Assembly (NCBI GenBank): GCA_002344965.1
Contig: DDUU01000025.1
Location: 22,070-75,011 of the forward strand
Direction of reading: 5' to 3'
Source of the DNA: Candidatus Tepidiaquacellales bacterium UBA2330
GTDB lineage: Bacteria; Bacteroidota; Ignavibacteria; Tepidaquicellales; Tepidaquicellaceae
DNA: 52,942 nucleotides
Below, piece after piece: positions 1 to 9,234 of the stretch. The stretch's first letter is position 1, and each line of letters starts with the position of its first letter. The notes under the pieces were generated by a model. It was given only the letters and a program-made list of their open reading frames with translations, did not search any database and was not told the DNA's origin. The position numbers were made by a program, and so were the translations under genes.

Positions 1-37
1 GATAAACGGTTTTAACCGTTTATCGCCGCAGCTGCGG
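1..37. repeat. two adjacent palindromes at the window edge
   Basis: Positions 1-24 form an inverted repeat with 11-bp arms (1-11 and 14-24) around a 2-nt centre. Positions 26-37 are a perfect 12-bp palindrome (CCGCAGCTGCGG). No T-run follows, so this is not a classical terminator for the + strand. It could be the end of an upstream 3' structure cut by the window edge, or a binding site upstream of the importer operon at 158. Confidence 0.4.
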
Positions 38-157
38 ATCTTGAGAGGAAGTGTTTGGTTTTAAGTATTCGCCAAGTTGTAATGTTCTTGGCTGTTAAAC
101 GTTTATTTGTATTTTTTTAATTCATAAAAGTTTAATTTGCTTTGTTTAAAATTTTTT

Positions 158-1672
158 ATGAATGCAATAGAGTTTGAAAACATTACGAAAAAGTTTGAAA
201 ACTTCATCGCAAATGATGATATAACTTTTTACATCAGAAAAAATGACGTTCATTGTATTCTTGGTGAAAACGGAGCAGGCAAATCCACCCTGATGAATAT
301 ACTTTTCGGCATCTATAAAAAAGATTCCGGTAAGCTGAAAGTCTTTGGTAATGAAGTCGAATTTTCCTCTCCGCTTGATGCAATAAAAAATAATATTGGC
401 ATGGTCCATCAGCACTTTATGCTAATAGATGATTTTACCGTACTTGAGAATGTAATTCTTGGAAATGAAATTTCTAATAAATACGGTCTGGATTTTAAAA
501 CTGCTGAAGATATTCTTAATAAACTTATAGCAAAATACGATCTTGGTATTGACCTTAGTTCAACTGTCAGCAGTCTGAGCATTGGTCTCCAGCAAAAAGT
601 GGAAATCCTGAAACTGCTTTACAGAGAATCTGAAATTCTTATTTTTGATGAACCAACTGCTGTCCTCTCTCCTGTCGAAGTAGATCTCTTTTTTAAAATT
701 ATTGAATCTTTCAAAGCAGACGGCAAAACGATTATTTTTATTACTCATAAGCTTAATGAAGTGAAATATATTTCAGACAGAGTGTCAGTTCTGAGAAAAG
801 GAAAATTAGTTTATGAAGCGGATAATAATAAAAATAGCGCTCTTGCAATATCTGAACTCAGTAATGCAATTGTAGGTGATGTCAGTAATATCATAGTTAC
901 AGAGAATAGAAAAATAAATAAAAATGATTCACCAGCATTTGAACTGAACAATATATTCCTTTCTGTTAATAATGTCCGGAAGCTTAATGATTTATGTTTA
1001 AATCTTTTTATGGGAGAGATACACGGTATTTGCGGCGTAGAAGGTAACGGGCAAAGCGAGTTAGTTGATATTGTTTACGGACTTCAGAAAAATTTTACAG
1101 GACAATATGTTAAAAATGTTTCCGGTGGAATTTCAATTGTTCCTGATGACAGAAAAAGGAAAGGATTTATAAAGGAATTTAATATCGGTGAAAATATTTC
1201 TTTAAAAGGTGCAAATTTTATTTATCTCCCCGCTGATACTATAAATAAAATTTCTGATAAAATTATATCCGGTAATGATATTCGCCTCTCTGATAAAACT
1301 GCGCCAATGGGCAATCTCTCAGGAGGAAATCAGCAGAAAGTTATTTTTGCTAGAGAGACTATATCAGATAATAATATTCTGATTTTGGTACATCCGACAA
1401 GAGGTGTAGATATCAACGCAACTGCGTTTATACATAATGAAATACTTTTACAGCGTAATGAAGGTAAAGCTGTGCTTCTAATTTCATCTGATCTGGATGA
1501 ACTCATTTCCCTCTCAGACAGATTAAGCGTCATGTATAAAGGAGAAATTACCAGAACATTTAACAGAGATGAATATTCAGGTTATATCAGATCAGAAAGC
1601 GAAGTAGAACCTGAAACAGATCCGGAATTTTTACAGATGTTAGGAAAACTAATGACCGGGATAAATGATTAG
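158..1672 (+). CDS. nucleoside-type ABC importer, duplicated ATP-binding protein
   Basis: This is the cytoplasmic ATPase of a BMP/NupABC-type (YufO-like) nucleoside importer, with two ABC domains in one chain. Domain 1 has Walker A GENGAGKS (about residues 36-43), a signature-like SIGLQQK (141-147) and Walker B ILIFDEPT (160-167). Domain 2 has a degenerate Walker A (GVEGNGQSE), the signature LSGGNQQK, and LVHPTRGVD where the Walker B Asp-Glu would be, so its ATP site is probably not hydrolytic; degeneracy of one site is usual in this subfamily. I chose ATG 158, which begins the conserved MNAIEFENITKKF, over an in-frame TTG at 137. The stop overlaps the permease start by 8 bp, indicating coupled translation. 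No binding protein follows in this operon; a BMP lipoprotein lies at 44387-45424. Substrate is inferred from family and from salvage genes beside that lipoprotein. Confidence 0.9.
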   Translation: MNAIEFENITKKFENFIANDDITFYIRKNDVHCILGENGAGKSTLMNILFGIYKKDSGKLKVFGNEVEFSSPLDAIKNNIGMVHQHFMLIDDFTVLENVILGNEISNKYGLDFKTAEDILNKLIAKYDLGIDLSSTVSSLSIGLQQKVEILKLLYRESEILIFDEPTAVLSPVEVDLFFKIIESFKADGKTIIFITHKLNEVKYISDRVSVLRKGKLVYEADNNKNSALAISELSNAIVGDVSNIIVTENRKINKNDSPAFELNNIFLSVNNVRKLNDLCLNLFMGEIHGICGVEGNGQSELVDIVYGLQKNFTGQYVKNVSGGISIVPDDRKRKGFIKEFNIGENISLKGANFIYLPADTINKISDKIISGNDIRLSDKTAPMGNLSGGNQQKVIFARETISDNNILILVHPTRGVDINATAFIHNEILLQRNEGKAVLLISSDLDELISLSDRLSVMYKGEITRTFNRDEYSGYIRSESEVEPETDPEFLQMLGKLMTGIND

Positions 1673-2708
1673 TAGAAAAAATCTGATAAACTTAATATCC
1701 GTAATTCTTTCAGTACTGATGACGGTTCTAATAGTCTTCTTTTTCTTGCTGATTCTTGGAAAAGATCCTTTTGAAATATTCGGAACGATTTTATCAGAGG
1801 TGTTTGCCGATGGTTACGGTATCGGGCAGACTTTATTTAAAGCAACTCCGCTGATATTCATCAGCTGCGGTTTAGCAATTTGTTTTCATGCCTCTCTTTT
1901 TAATATCGGCGCAGAAGGTCAGCTGAATGCAGGTTCATTTGTAATTGCTTTAATCGCGCTTAAGCTGGATTTTCTTCCTGCTTATGCAGTGATTATAATT
2001 AGTTTATTTTGCGGATTTCTTGTAAGCGGATTTTTTGGTCTTATACCTGCTTATATAAAAATTAAAAAAGATGTGAGCGAAGTTATTACTACTATTATGA
2101 TGAATTTCGTAATTCTTGCTCTCGTAAATTATTTTCTGCTTGATTTTTTTGCCGTTCAGTCTACAATGAGAACTGAAAAAATAAACGAAGATCTTATGTT
2201 TTTGAAAATTTCTGATCTTGTGCCTTTCTTTCAGGGATCCACACTTAATTCCAGTTTCATACTTGCAGTTCTTGCTGCTGTTATTACTTATGTTTTTATT
2301 TACAAAACCGGATTCGGTTATAAGCTTCGCTCTGTAGGATTTAATGAGCTTGCCTCTAAGTATCTTGGTGTAAGAACAAACGGAGTAATACTAATTTCCT
2401 TTTTTATCGGAGCAGGTATCACCGCTTTTGCGGGAATGAATTACATTTTCGGGTATAAGGGATTTTACGAATTTGGATTTTCCAATAATATAGGTTTTAC
2501 AGCAATTGCAGTTACTTTACTTGCAAAAAATAATCCAATAGGAATTATTTTCTCTTCTCTGCTTTTTGCAATTCTCGATTACGGAGGTCTTTCCGTAAAT
2601 CAGTTAATTCCTAAAGAACTGATGCTGGTAGTGCAGGGTATAATTATTCTTTCATTGCTTGCTGTTGATAAATTAGTATCTAATTATTTCAGTGGAAAAT
2701 TTATATGA
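1665..2708 (+). CDS. nucleoside-type ABC importer permease 1
   Basis: This is an inner-membrane permease of the branched-chain amino acid/ribose/nucleoside (BPD_transp_2, YufP-like) family. It is 347 residues long and strongly hydrophobic, with an N-terminal membrane helix (about residues 7-31) followed by multiple further helices. The family motif FNIGAEGQ sits at residues 79-86. A cytoplasmic loop with KIKKDVSEVITTIMMNF resembles the ATPase-contacting region. The gene overlaps the ATPase gene by 8 bp and is followed after 23 bp by the second permease, so the three form one operon. It is expected to pair with the product of 2732-3640 as a heterodimeric channel. Confidence 0.9.
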   Translation: MISRKNLINLISVILSVLMTVLIVFFFLLILGKDPFEIFGTILSEVFADGYGIGQTLFKATPLIFISCGLAICFHASLFNIGAEGQLNAGSFVIALIALKLDFLPAYAVIIISLFCGFLVSGFFGLIPAYIKIKKDVSEVITTIMMNFVILALVNYFLLDFFAVQSTMRTEKINEDLMFLKISDLVPFFQGSTLNSSFILAVLAAVITYVFIYKTGFGYKLRSVGFNELASKYLGVRTNGVILISFFIGAGITAFAGMNYIFGYKGFYEFGFSNNIGFTAIAVTLLAKNNPIGIIFSSLLFAILDYGGLSVNQLIPKELMLVVQGIIILSLLAVDKLVSNYFSGKFI

Positions 2709-2731
2709 AAATTTATTTAACTGGTTTTTAA

Positions 2732-3640
2732 ATGGATCTCTTATCTTCGGTCATATCGCTTGGATTTGTAGCTCAGGTTCTCAGACTAATGACTCCGTTT
2801 TATCTCGGCGCCAGCGCTGCCAATTTTTCTGAAAGAGGCGGTGTAATTAATATTTCCGTGGAAGGTTTTATGAATCTTTCTGCATTTAGCTTTGCTGTTA
2901 TTTCTATACTGACCGGAAATGTTTTTACTGGATTTATTCTTGCTGTCTTAGTTAATCTGATATTCAGTATTATGTTCGGATATTTTACTGTAAGTCTGAA
3001 GATAAATCAGATTGTAACCGGTGTAGGCTTTAATCTTTTTATTGCGGGTCTGACAAAATTTCTGCTTGTTTATATTTTCAGCAGCTCCAGTAATACACCG
3101 AGATTTGAAGGTCTTCCTGAATTAAGTTTGTTTAAAAATGTTCCTTTTTTCGGTTTGTTCCTCACGGATTATATTACAATTTTTTGTTTTCTTCTTATAT
3201 TTATTTCAGTATATATTTTATTTAAAACAAAATTCGGTTTGCGGCTAAGATCAGCAGGAGAAAATCCGGCAGCAGGCGAAAGTCTCGGTATTAAAATTAG
3301 ACATTACAGATATTATGGAATATTTATCTGCGGATTTTTAAGCGCAGTGGCAGGAATCTGGATGGCTTCGAATCAGAATTCTTACAGCGACGGGATGATT
3401 GCCGGCAGAGGATACATTGCTCTTGCTGCAATGATCATTGGAAAATGGAAACCTGTAAATATATTCTTTGCCTGTCTTTTGTTCTCTGCATTTGAAGCGT
3501 TCGAAATATCACTTCAGATATCAGGATCAGATATTCCATCACAGCTTATTCAAATGCTTCCTTATTTTATCACTATTTTAGTTCTTATAGGATTTATCGG
3601 TAAAACAAAACCGCCGGCTGCAGACGGAGTTCCTTACTGA
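2732..3640 (+). CDS. nucleoside-type ABC importer permease 2
   Basis: This is the second permease subunit (YufQ-like) of the nucleoside-type importer, 302 residues and almost entirely hydrophobic. The conserved N-terminal signature FSERGGVINISVEG is at residues 32-45, and the LRSAGENPAAGESLGI loop near the middle is also typical of the family. It follows the first permease by 23 bp. Its stop codon TGA directly abuts the stop of the convergent NAD kinase gene (TGA at 3638-3640, TCA at 3641-3643), so no intergenic terminator separates the two transcripts. Confidence 0.9.
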   Translation: MDLLSSVISLGFVAQVLRLMTPFYLGASAANFSERGGVINISVEGFMNLSAFSFAVISILTGNVFTGFILAVLVNLIFSIMFGYFTVSLKINQIVTGVGFNLFIAGLTKFLLVYIFSSSSNTPRFEGLPELSLFKNVPFFGLFLTDYITIFCFLLIFISVYILFKTKFGLRLRSAGENPAAGESLGIKIRHYRYYGIFICGFLSAVAGIWMASNQNSYSDGMIAGRGYIALAAMIIGKWKPVNIFFACLLFSAFEAFEISLQISGSDIPSQLIQMLPYFITILVLIGFIGKTKPPAADGVPY

Positions 3641-4558
3641 TCAGCTGTATCTTTTATCCATATTCCAGAAAAGCTTTTTCTTAAGTGTATCAAAGTAAGT
3701 AGAAGAATTTTTCTTAATCACTTTAATCTTAAAATCAGCTTTAGTGATGCTAACTTCAGAAGGAGTTTTTGTCCTGAAAAATTTCTGACCGTCTGCTATG
3801 ATCCTGGCTTTGCCTGTGTCCGGTATTTTAATCAGTATATTCCCGTCATCAGGGATTACAATCGGTCTTACGTTCAGTGTGTGAGGAGAGATCGGAGTTA
3901 TTAAAAAAACTTTGCTGTCAGGATTTAATATAGGCCCGTTGCAGGACATTGAATATCCGGTGGAACCGGCAGGCGTAGATATTATTACGCCGTCCGAAAT
4001 AATATTAACGACCTTTTCATTATTAAAATATGTTTCTGTCTCCAGTGTCCTGACCGAATCATCTTTGTCTATTACTATATCATTAAGTCCGTATAGTATT
4101 TTCTTACCGTCTGTAACTGATTTAAGTAATACCTGCTCTGTGATCCTGAACTTTCCCGCAATGAATTTTGATATAAAATTCTCAAACTCTTTTGGAGCTA
4201 TCTCTGAAAAAAATCCGAGTCTGCCCAGATTGATACCGAGGATCGGAATGTTTTTATTTTTAACTATCCTGGCGCTGTTAAGAAAAGTTCCGTCACCGCC
4301 AAGCGAGAAGATAAAATCGGAATTTTCTAAAATATCAGATTCATTACATACTACAGATTTTTTTTTGAAATTTGAATATGATGCAAGATTTTTTTCTATC
4401 AGATATTTCAGATTATTTCTGTCAAGAATATCGGTAATGTAATTAAGCAGTTCTGAAACCACAAATTTACTTGTATTCCCGAGAATTCCGATTACTGCAG
4501 ATTCATTCGTTTTTATAAAACTGCCGCTGCCGGAAATTGATTTTTTGCTTTTATTCAT
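3641..4558 (-). CDS. nadK: NAD kinase
   Basis: NAD kinase phosphorylates NAD at the 2' hydroxyl to make NADP; it is cytosolic and normally essential. The protein is 305 residues from the chosen start. It shows SLGGDGTFLNSA (GGDGT at residues 87-91, containing the catalytic Asp), GINLGRLGFFSE (108-119), and the GSTGYSMSCNGPI segment with a downstream PISPHTLNVRPIVIPDD, all family hallmarks. The reading frame stays open upstream to 4744, but those extra residues are the antisense-like shadow of the acidic tail of the DUF1844 gene. ATG 4558 gives MNKSKKSISG and overlaps the upstream stop as ATGAATAA, the usual coupled arrangement. Confidence 0.93.
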   Translation of the reverse strand: MNKSKKSISGSGSFIKTNESAVIGILGNTSKFVVSELLNYITDILDRNNLKYLIEKNLASYSNFKKKSVVCNESDILENSDFIFSLGGDGTFLNSARIVKNKNIPILGINLGRLGFFSEIAPKEFENFISKFIAGKFRITEQVLLKSVTDGKKILYGLNDIVIDKDDSVRTLETETYFNNEKVVNIISDGVIISTPAGSTGYSMSCNGPILNPDSKVFLITPISPHTLNVRPIVIPDDGNILIKIPDTGKARIIADGQKFFRTKTPSEVSITKADFKIKVIKKNSSTYFDTLKKKLFWNMDKRYS

Positions 4559-4985
4559 CTGAGGATTTTTCCGAATTGGCTCTCGGGTTAATTGTATCTG
4601 CTTCATTTTTCTGTTTTGTACCGTTTCTTTCTGACAGTTCATTATCTTCAGATTCGTCTCTGTTATTGTTTCCGGTATTATTTGATGAGGATTCATTCCC
4701 TTTATCCGTTTCAATGACCGGTTCAGGTTTTTGCTTTTCTTCAACGAAATTCATCTTTAATTCGGAAACAACTTTTGTGAGATAACTTGATTCTTCAGGA
4801 GAGATATTATTTTTGGATTTTTCTTTCAGCATATCAATCATATCTATCGAAACCTGCGCTGCATCAAGATCCCTGTCGATCTCACCGGTCACAGGATTCT
4901 GCAACTTTCCCATCTGTATCATCGCCTGCATCTGAAAACTATATATAAGAGATAAGAATAATTGTTTGTTTTTATCTTCGTTCAT
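4551..4985 (-). CDS. DUF1844 family protein
   Basis: This small 144-residue protein has the DUF1844 pattern in its first 75 residues: FLSLIYSFQMQAMIQMGKLQNPVTG, a helix with DLDAAQVSIDMIDMLKEKS, then LSPEE-like and SELKMNFVEE segments. The last roughly 65 residues are a low-complexity acidic/Asn-rich tail (runs of Ser, Asn, Glu, Asp) that looks disordered. The molecular function of DUF1844 is unknown. It is the first gene of a two-gene unit with nadK, overlapping it by 8 bp. The ATG at 4985 follows an A/T-rich leader without a clear Shine-Dalgarno sequence. Confidence 0.85.
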   Translation of the reverse strand: MNEDKNKQLFLSLIYSFQMQAMIQMGKLQNPVTGEIDRDLDAAQVSIDMIDMLKEKSKNNISPEESSYLTKVVSELKMNFVEEKQKPEPVIETDKGNESSSNNTGNNNRDESEDNELSERNGTKQKNEADTINPRANSEKSSDE

Positions 4986-5090
4986 GTTATGATTATTTTT
5001 TAATTTAATTTTTTTAAGAATGTAAATATAATGATTATGAGAATTTTATTTTATTCAATAAATATTTATAGAAACTTCACCAAAGATGTA

Positions 5091-6208
5091 TTATGGCTTA
5101 AAATAAATTTCATTCAGTAAAAAATAATAAGGAAGAACCAAGTGATTTTTAAAAAGCAAAGGAATTTGAGTTTCAGTCTCAAGTGCTTTTTTATATTGAA
5201 TTTTATATCTCTCTGCCAGAAGCACTACAGGTACTCCGCGGGGATAATAATAAGAGTCATCTGTGAACAGAGGTTTTGGAAAGTCATTCAGATGTTTGGC
5301 AAATGAATATTTGAATGTCTCATTCCCGAAATATTCCACCAGAATATCTCTGGAATCCGTGAGACTGTTCTTAAGTCTGCCGACAATATATTCAAATAAA
5401 ATCTTATCGATGAAATTCATTTTTACCAGCATGGAATCAATTTCACTGTATGGATTTATCTCAGCAAAGTCATTTAAAGTCTGAACTGAGATCGGTGTTT
5501 CAGGAACCCAGTCTTCAGAATTATAAACTCTTAGACTCCAGCCGCCTCTTGTTATGAAATCGTAATCGTAAGCATATTCCATATTCCCCGGCTTTGGAGG
5601 AGCGCTGCTGTATGTCTTGAATTTTACATCCACCGGTATTCTCTCCCCGCTCAGATAATTAAGGTATGAAGTAAGTAAATAAGAAATTGCACCTCCCTGA
5701 CTGTGTCCGATAATAATATATTCTTTAATTCCCTGTGAATACATTGTATTTATTTTAAGTATTACTGATTCTGAAAGATAAGCCAGCCCTGTAAGCCAGC
5801 CTGCATGGACAACGGCATTATCTGATTCTGCAAGCTTATATATAAAAATGTTATTGTCTTCCAATCTGATCGAACCTTTAGCAGGAACCTTGCAGCAAGA
5901 AAATTCTCCGACCATGAAGCCGGATTATTTACTGTTCCGCGAATGCTTATTATACCCACACTGTCTGATCTCAGCCAGAGATCCCATCGGTTATCCAGAC
6001 CGGCGACATTGGAACGGTAAACCATTTTACAGTTTTCAGGAAATGGAAATAACACATTTGTCCAGGGAGTGTCAACCTGCCTTGCTGAGATTTCAAGTAG
6101 CTCTTAGTATTCAGCTGGATCAAAGCCGGGTGAAAGACTTGTCCGGGAAATACAAACATTTAAACTGAAAGAAATAAACAACAGTACAAAAATCTTATAA
6201 AATCTCAT
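5091..6208 (-). pseudogene. broken class-3 lipase-like gene (internal stop and frameshift)
   Basis: Reading from ATG 6208 gives a signal peptide (MRFYKIFVLLFISFSLNVC, possibly a lipobox ending at Cys19), then PGFDPAEY, an in-frame TAA at 6104-6106, then ELLEISARQVDTPWTN in the same frame. That frame continues through NVAGLDNRWDLWLR and RGTVNNPASWSENFLAA to about 5891. There a single-base change moves the homology into another frame (VPAKGSIRLEDNNIF...), which runs to the stop at 5091 and carries the nucleophile elbow GHSQGG (about 5691-5708). FDPAEYxELL, the RGT segment and GHSQGG are typical of class-3 lipase-like alpha/beta hydrolases. Two independent lesions of different type make loss of function likely, although assembly errors could mimic them. 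Confidence 0.78.
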
Positions 6209-6307
6209 AATTAAAATAAAATTATAAATATTAGTTTATAATGTTTTACTACGTAACAATGAATAATAAAACAGAATTTGCTTTTATAATAAATTCAAGG
6301 TTCGCAA

Positions 6308-7133
6308 TTATTTTTTAACTGCCAATACACCCATCGAAGAATGCCATAGCAGTTTTGAAAATATTTTTTCTTCTATTATGGTGTTTAATTTACTTCGTCC
6401 GGGATTGAATCTGTCGCCGCTATAAACAGTAATTACATCAAAGTTTTTTTGCAGAAGTTTTCTTAAAGTTGAAGGTGTATAGTACCATAAATGATGTTCT
6501 GTATCATAATATCCTGCAATATTTTTCCTTTTCAATTTTAATTTTTCCAGCCCCAATTTTACTAACCCTGATCTGGATTCTATATTTGGCAATGCTGCAA
6601 AAAAAACTCCGCCTTTTCTCAGCTGACCTGAGATTTTATTTAAATGCTGCACAGGATCCTTTAAATGCTCAAGCACATGCAGCATTATCACGGCATCAAA
6701 TACCTTGTCTATTTCAAGTTTCAGAAAATCTCCGCATAAAATTTCCATACCTAATTTCTCACTTAATTTCCCTGCGCTCATACAGTCTATTTCATGTCCG
6801 TATGGTATCCATCCTCTGTCTTGCAATACTGAGCAAATATCCGTTTCCGGAACCAAGCTCAAGGAGATTTCCCTTGTCAGGAATTTGAGATTCAACAATT
6901 GAGAGGCAAAAAGACTGTGCTTCAATAAGATTTTCCTCTTTAAATGATTCATCCCTGATATATGTCGAATAATAGTGGTTTAAATATTCTTCAGAATACT
7001 GCGGATTCATGAACTGAGTTTTACAATCTCTGCATTTAAAAATTTGTGCTCCGTTAGCGGATTCATGAAATTTATAAATATTTTTTGAACCGCAAATATC
7101 ACAGATTATTTTAGGAGGATCGAATTTTTTCAT
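6308..7133 (-). pseudogene. frameshifted SAM-dependent methyltransferase with zinc-ribbon N-terminus
   Basis: From ATG 7133 the frame encodes a zinc-ribbon-like start (CDICGSKN ... CRDCKTQF, two CxxC pairs), then the SAM-binding motif LLELGSGNGYLLSIA, and stops soon after as RQRMDTIRT. The continuation DRGWIPYGHEIDCMSA, FDAVIMLHVLEHLKDPVQHL (motif II region) and the C-terminal half are in another frame, ending at 6308. The junction lies at about 6818-6824, consistent with a 1-base insertion or a 2-base deletion in an AGA-rich stretch. Restored, it would be a class I methyltransferase of roughly 275 residues, of the type found in glycan and LPS loci. It lies 74 bp downstream of the LPS operon and may once have been its last gene. 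A sequencing error cannot be excluded. Confidence 0.75.
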
Positions 7134-7207
7134 TTAAAATTTTATTTAAACTTGATTATAAAAAAAATGTGTATCTTTAATAACTTTAAGGAACTTAGCT
7201 GATTATT

Positions 7208-8395
7208 TCAGCAGTCAGCTTTAATTACTTCATTACTGTATGATAGTATAAGGGCTAATATTCCCAGCAGGAGAAATACAATTATAGAAGTGATCGGTTC
7301 AAAAAAACCGCCTGTGATCATTATTACGGTCGTTCCAATCAGAATACCTAAAGATAAAAATTTATAGAACTGATTATTCTTAAAACGTTTAATACTAATA
7401 AATCCTGTTTTAAAAATTGATATAATCAAAAATATATAAGAAATTAATCCGACAATTCCGCTTTCCATATAAACCTGAATAAAGTCATTATGCCAGCTGT
7501 TGATCGCGCCGTCGCCAACCTTATCAAATGCAGGAAAAATTTCTTTAAAAGTAGCCAGACCATGACCAAAGACCGGTCTGTTAAATATCATATCTAATGC
7601 TGCCTGATAAATAATATTTCTGTCACTTGTATTTGACATAAGATTTATCAGTAAATTAAAACGGTTCATAACATCCGGAACAATTAATATTGAGAGAATA
7701 ACTGATAAAAGGAAAACAGAGATCAATATTTTATCTTTATTGATTATAAATGAAATGACTGTCAACAAAACCATGATGACCCAGTGCATTCGGTTTAATG
7801 TGCAGATAATTCCGGCAATAATCACAAGAAATGATAAATACCATCCAATGTTTGAAGGTATTACTTTAATTCCATTCTTGGTGAATAAAAGAATTGATAG
7901 GACTAATGTCAGATAAATTCCAAGAGTATAATATCCTCCGGTTAATGAAGCAGCTCTTTCGACTGAACCGGTTAAAAAATTAAAGCATCCGTAAACTGAA
8001 GAGATCATTCCTGTAATGACTATTAACCTTAAGATTAAAATAATTCTTTTCCTGTTTGTAACATCAAATTCATTTGTAACAACAAAAAATATGGTGTAAA
8101 AAATAATTTCCTTTAAAAATCTTATAGAACTGATCTCCGGATATAAAGACAGGGGTATGGACAGAATTCTTGCTGCTATAAAAATTAAAAAAATGTTATC
8201 CAGCGGTGTCCTGACAAAAGTATAATTCTTTGTGACAATAATTTTAAAAATCCAAAGAATTACTGCGCTGCATGTAAAGATCTGTAATAATGCAATCGAA
8301 AAAATTGCTGAAGAGATCAGCGCTATAAATGAAAACCAGATAGCATTATCAATATAGGAATCTATTCCTTTTTTATTGGACACCAATAAATTCAT
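7208..8395 (-). CDS. O-antigen ligase/polymerase family membrane protein (Wzy_C/WaaL-like)
   Basis: This 395-residue integral membrane protein has about ten to twelve hydrophobic segments. A large periplasmic loop contains RPVFGHGLATFKEIFPAF and INSWHNDFIQVYMESGIVGL; the G-x-G and H-N elements before the E-x-G-hydrophobic helix are the pattern of the Wzy_C (PF04932) superfamily. Members either ligate O-antigen to lipid A-core or polymerise repeat units, and sequence alone does not separate these. The start overlaps the upstream glycosyltransferase stop as ATGA (8392-8395). It is the last intact gene of the minus-strand LPS operon. Confidence 0.82.
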   Translation of the reverse strand: MNLLVSNKKGIDSYIDNAIWFSFIALISSAIFSIALLQIFTCSAVILWIFKIIVTKNYTFVRTPLDNIFLIFIAARILSIPLSLYPEISSIRFLKEIIFYTIFFVVTNEFDVTNRKRIILILRLIVITGMISSVYGCFNFLTGSVERAASLTGGYYTLGIYLTLVLSILLFTKNGIKVIPSNIGWYLSFLVIIAGIICTLNRMHWVIMVLLTVISFIINKDKILISVFLLSVILSILIVPDVMNRFNLLINLMSNTSDRNIIYQAALDMIFNRPVFGHGLATFKEIFPAFDKVGDGAINSWHNDFIQVYMESGIVGLISYIFLIISIFKTGFISIKRFKNNQFYKFLSLGILIGTTVIMITGGFFEPITSIIVFLLLGILALILSYSNEVIKADC

Positions 8396-9234
8396 CCGGA
8401 TTTTGTTAATCTTTTGAGCAATGGATTTAAAAATATAAGAACCTTTCTGATCCAGTCAGGCAGCTGGTTTTCAAGCCCGGCATCAAAATCCCAGTTGCTT
8501 TCTGAAATTCTTTCTTTCATAACTGCAGGGTGAGTTCCTGTGAATATTTTTAAATTTCCAAGGTCATCATAATTTTGAAAACCGGATATCTTCTTTTCAG
8601 CAATTTCATCTGTGTTATATAGCCGTTCAAAGTCTTTTCTCTTATTTAAAAGTTTTTCAGGTGGTCTTACCCATCCGTAATGATAAATCTCCGCATCAAT
8701 ATCTTTCGAATAAATTTTGCTTCCGTCCCTGTGTCTGAAATCCATTGCATCGCCCCATGATACAATGTTGTCACTTCTTTTTATCACTCGGGTTTCCCTT
8801 ATATACCAGTTTCTGTAATTATCCTGAACGTAATCATAACTGCCGTAAAAATGCTGATACCAAAATCTTAGTCCTTCTGTCTTACTGTCATCATAGTATT
8901 TTTTCATCGCAGCTTTCACATTTTCATAATATTTCTCATGAAGAACTTCATCACCTTGTATGTAAATACACCAGTCGCCGGTGCATTGCTTTAATGCCTT
9001 ATTAGTTTCCGTTGAAAGAACTTTTCCTCCTTTTAGTGTCATATCCCATTCGCTCTCAATGATCTTTATTTTATTATCTGAAATTGACTGAACTATCTCA
9101 AGTGTATTGTCATCGGACTTACCTACATTCACAATTATCTCGTCACAAAGAGGTAGTATAGATAAGATAGCTTCCTTAAAAGGATATGCATACAGCATGC
9201 CGTTTCTGACTATAGTAAATCCCGATACTTTCAT
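8392..9234 (-). CDS. family 2 glycosyltransferase
   Basis: The 280-residue protein begins with a GT-A fold start, MKVSGFTIVRNGMLYAYPF, followed by LCDEIIVNVGKSDDNT, the nucleotide-sugar binding segment. The DxD-like position reads CIYIQGDEVLHE. The C-terminal part is aromatic-rich (WYQHFYGSYDYVQDNYRNWY and IYHYGWVRPPEKLL). No membrane helix is evident, so it probably acts at the cytoplasmic membrane surface on a lipid-linked or core glycan. Both ends overlap neighbouring genes by ATGA (9231-9234 and 8392-8395). Donor and acceptor cannot be told from sequence. Confidence 0.85.
   Translation of the reverse strand: MKVSGFTIVRNGMLYAYPFKEAILSILPLCDEIIVNVGKSDDNTLEIVQSISDNKIKIIESEWDMTLKGGKVLSTETNKALKQCTGDWCIYIQGDEVLHEKYYENVKAAMKKYYDDSKTEGLRFWYQHFYGSYDYVQDNYRNWYIRETRVIKRSDNIVSWGDAMDFRHRDGSKIYSKDIDAEIYHYGWVRPPEKLLNKRKDFERLYNTDEIAEKKISGFQNYDDLGNLKIFTGTHPAVMKERISESNWDFDAGLENQLPDWIRKVLIFLNPLLKRLTKSG

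Noticed and set aside
3912..4442. 176-residue open frame on the + strand
   Set aside because: It is entirely antisense to NAD kinase, whose catalytic motifs are clear; its Ser/Leu/Ile-rich composition is typical of a shadow frame.
4559..4744. N-terminal extension of the NAD kinase frame
   Set aside because: These 62 residues overlap the DUF1844 gene in another frame and resemble no NAD kinase N-terminus; ATG 4558 overlaps the upstream stop in the usual way.
5848..6168. 106-residue open frame on the + strand
   Set aside because: It runs antisense to the lipase pseudogene and has no protein-like features.
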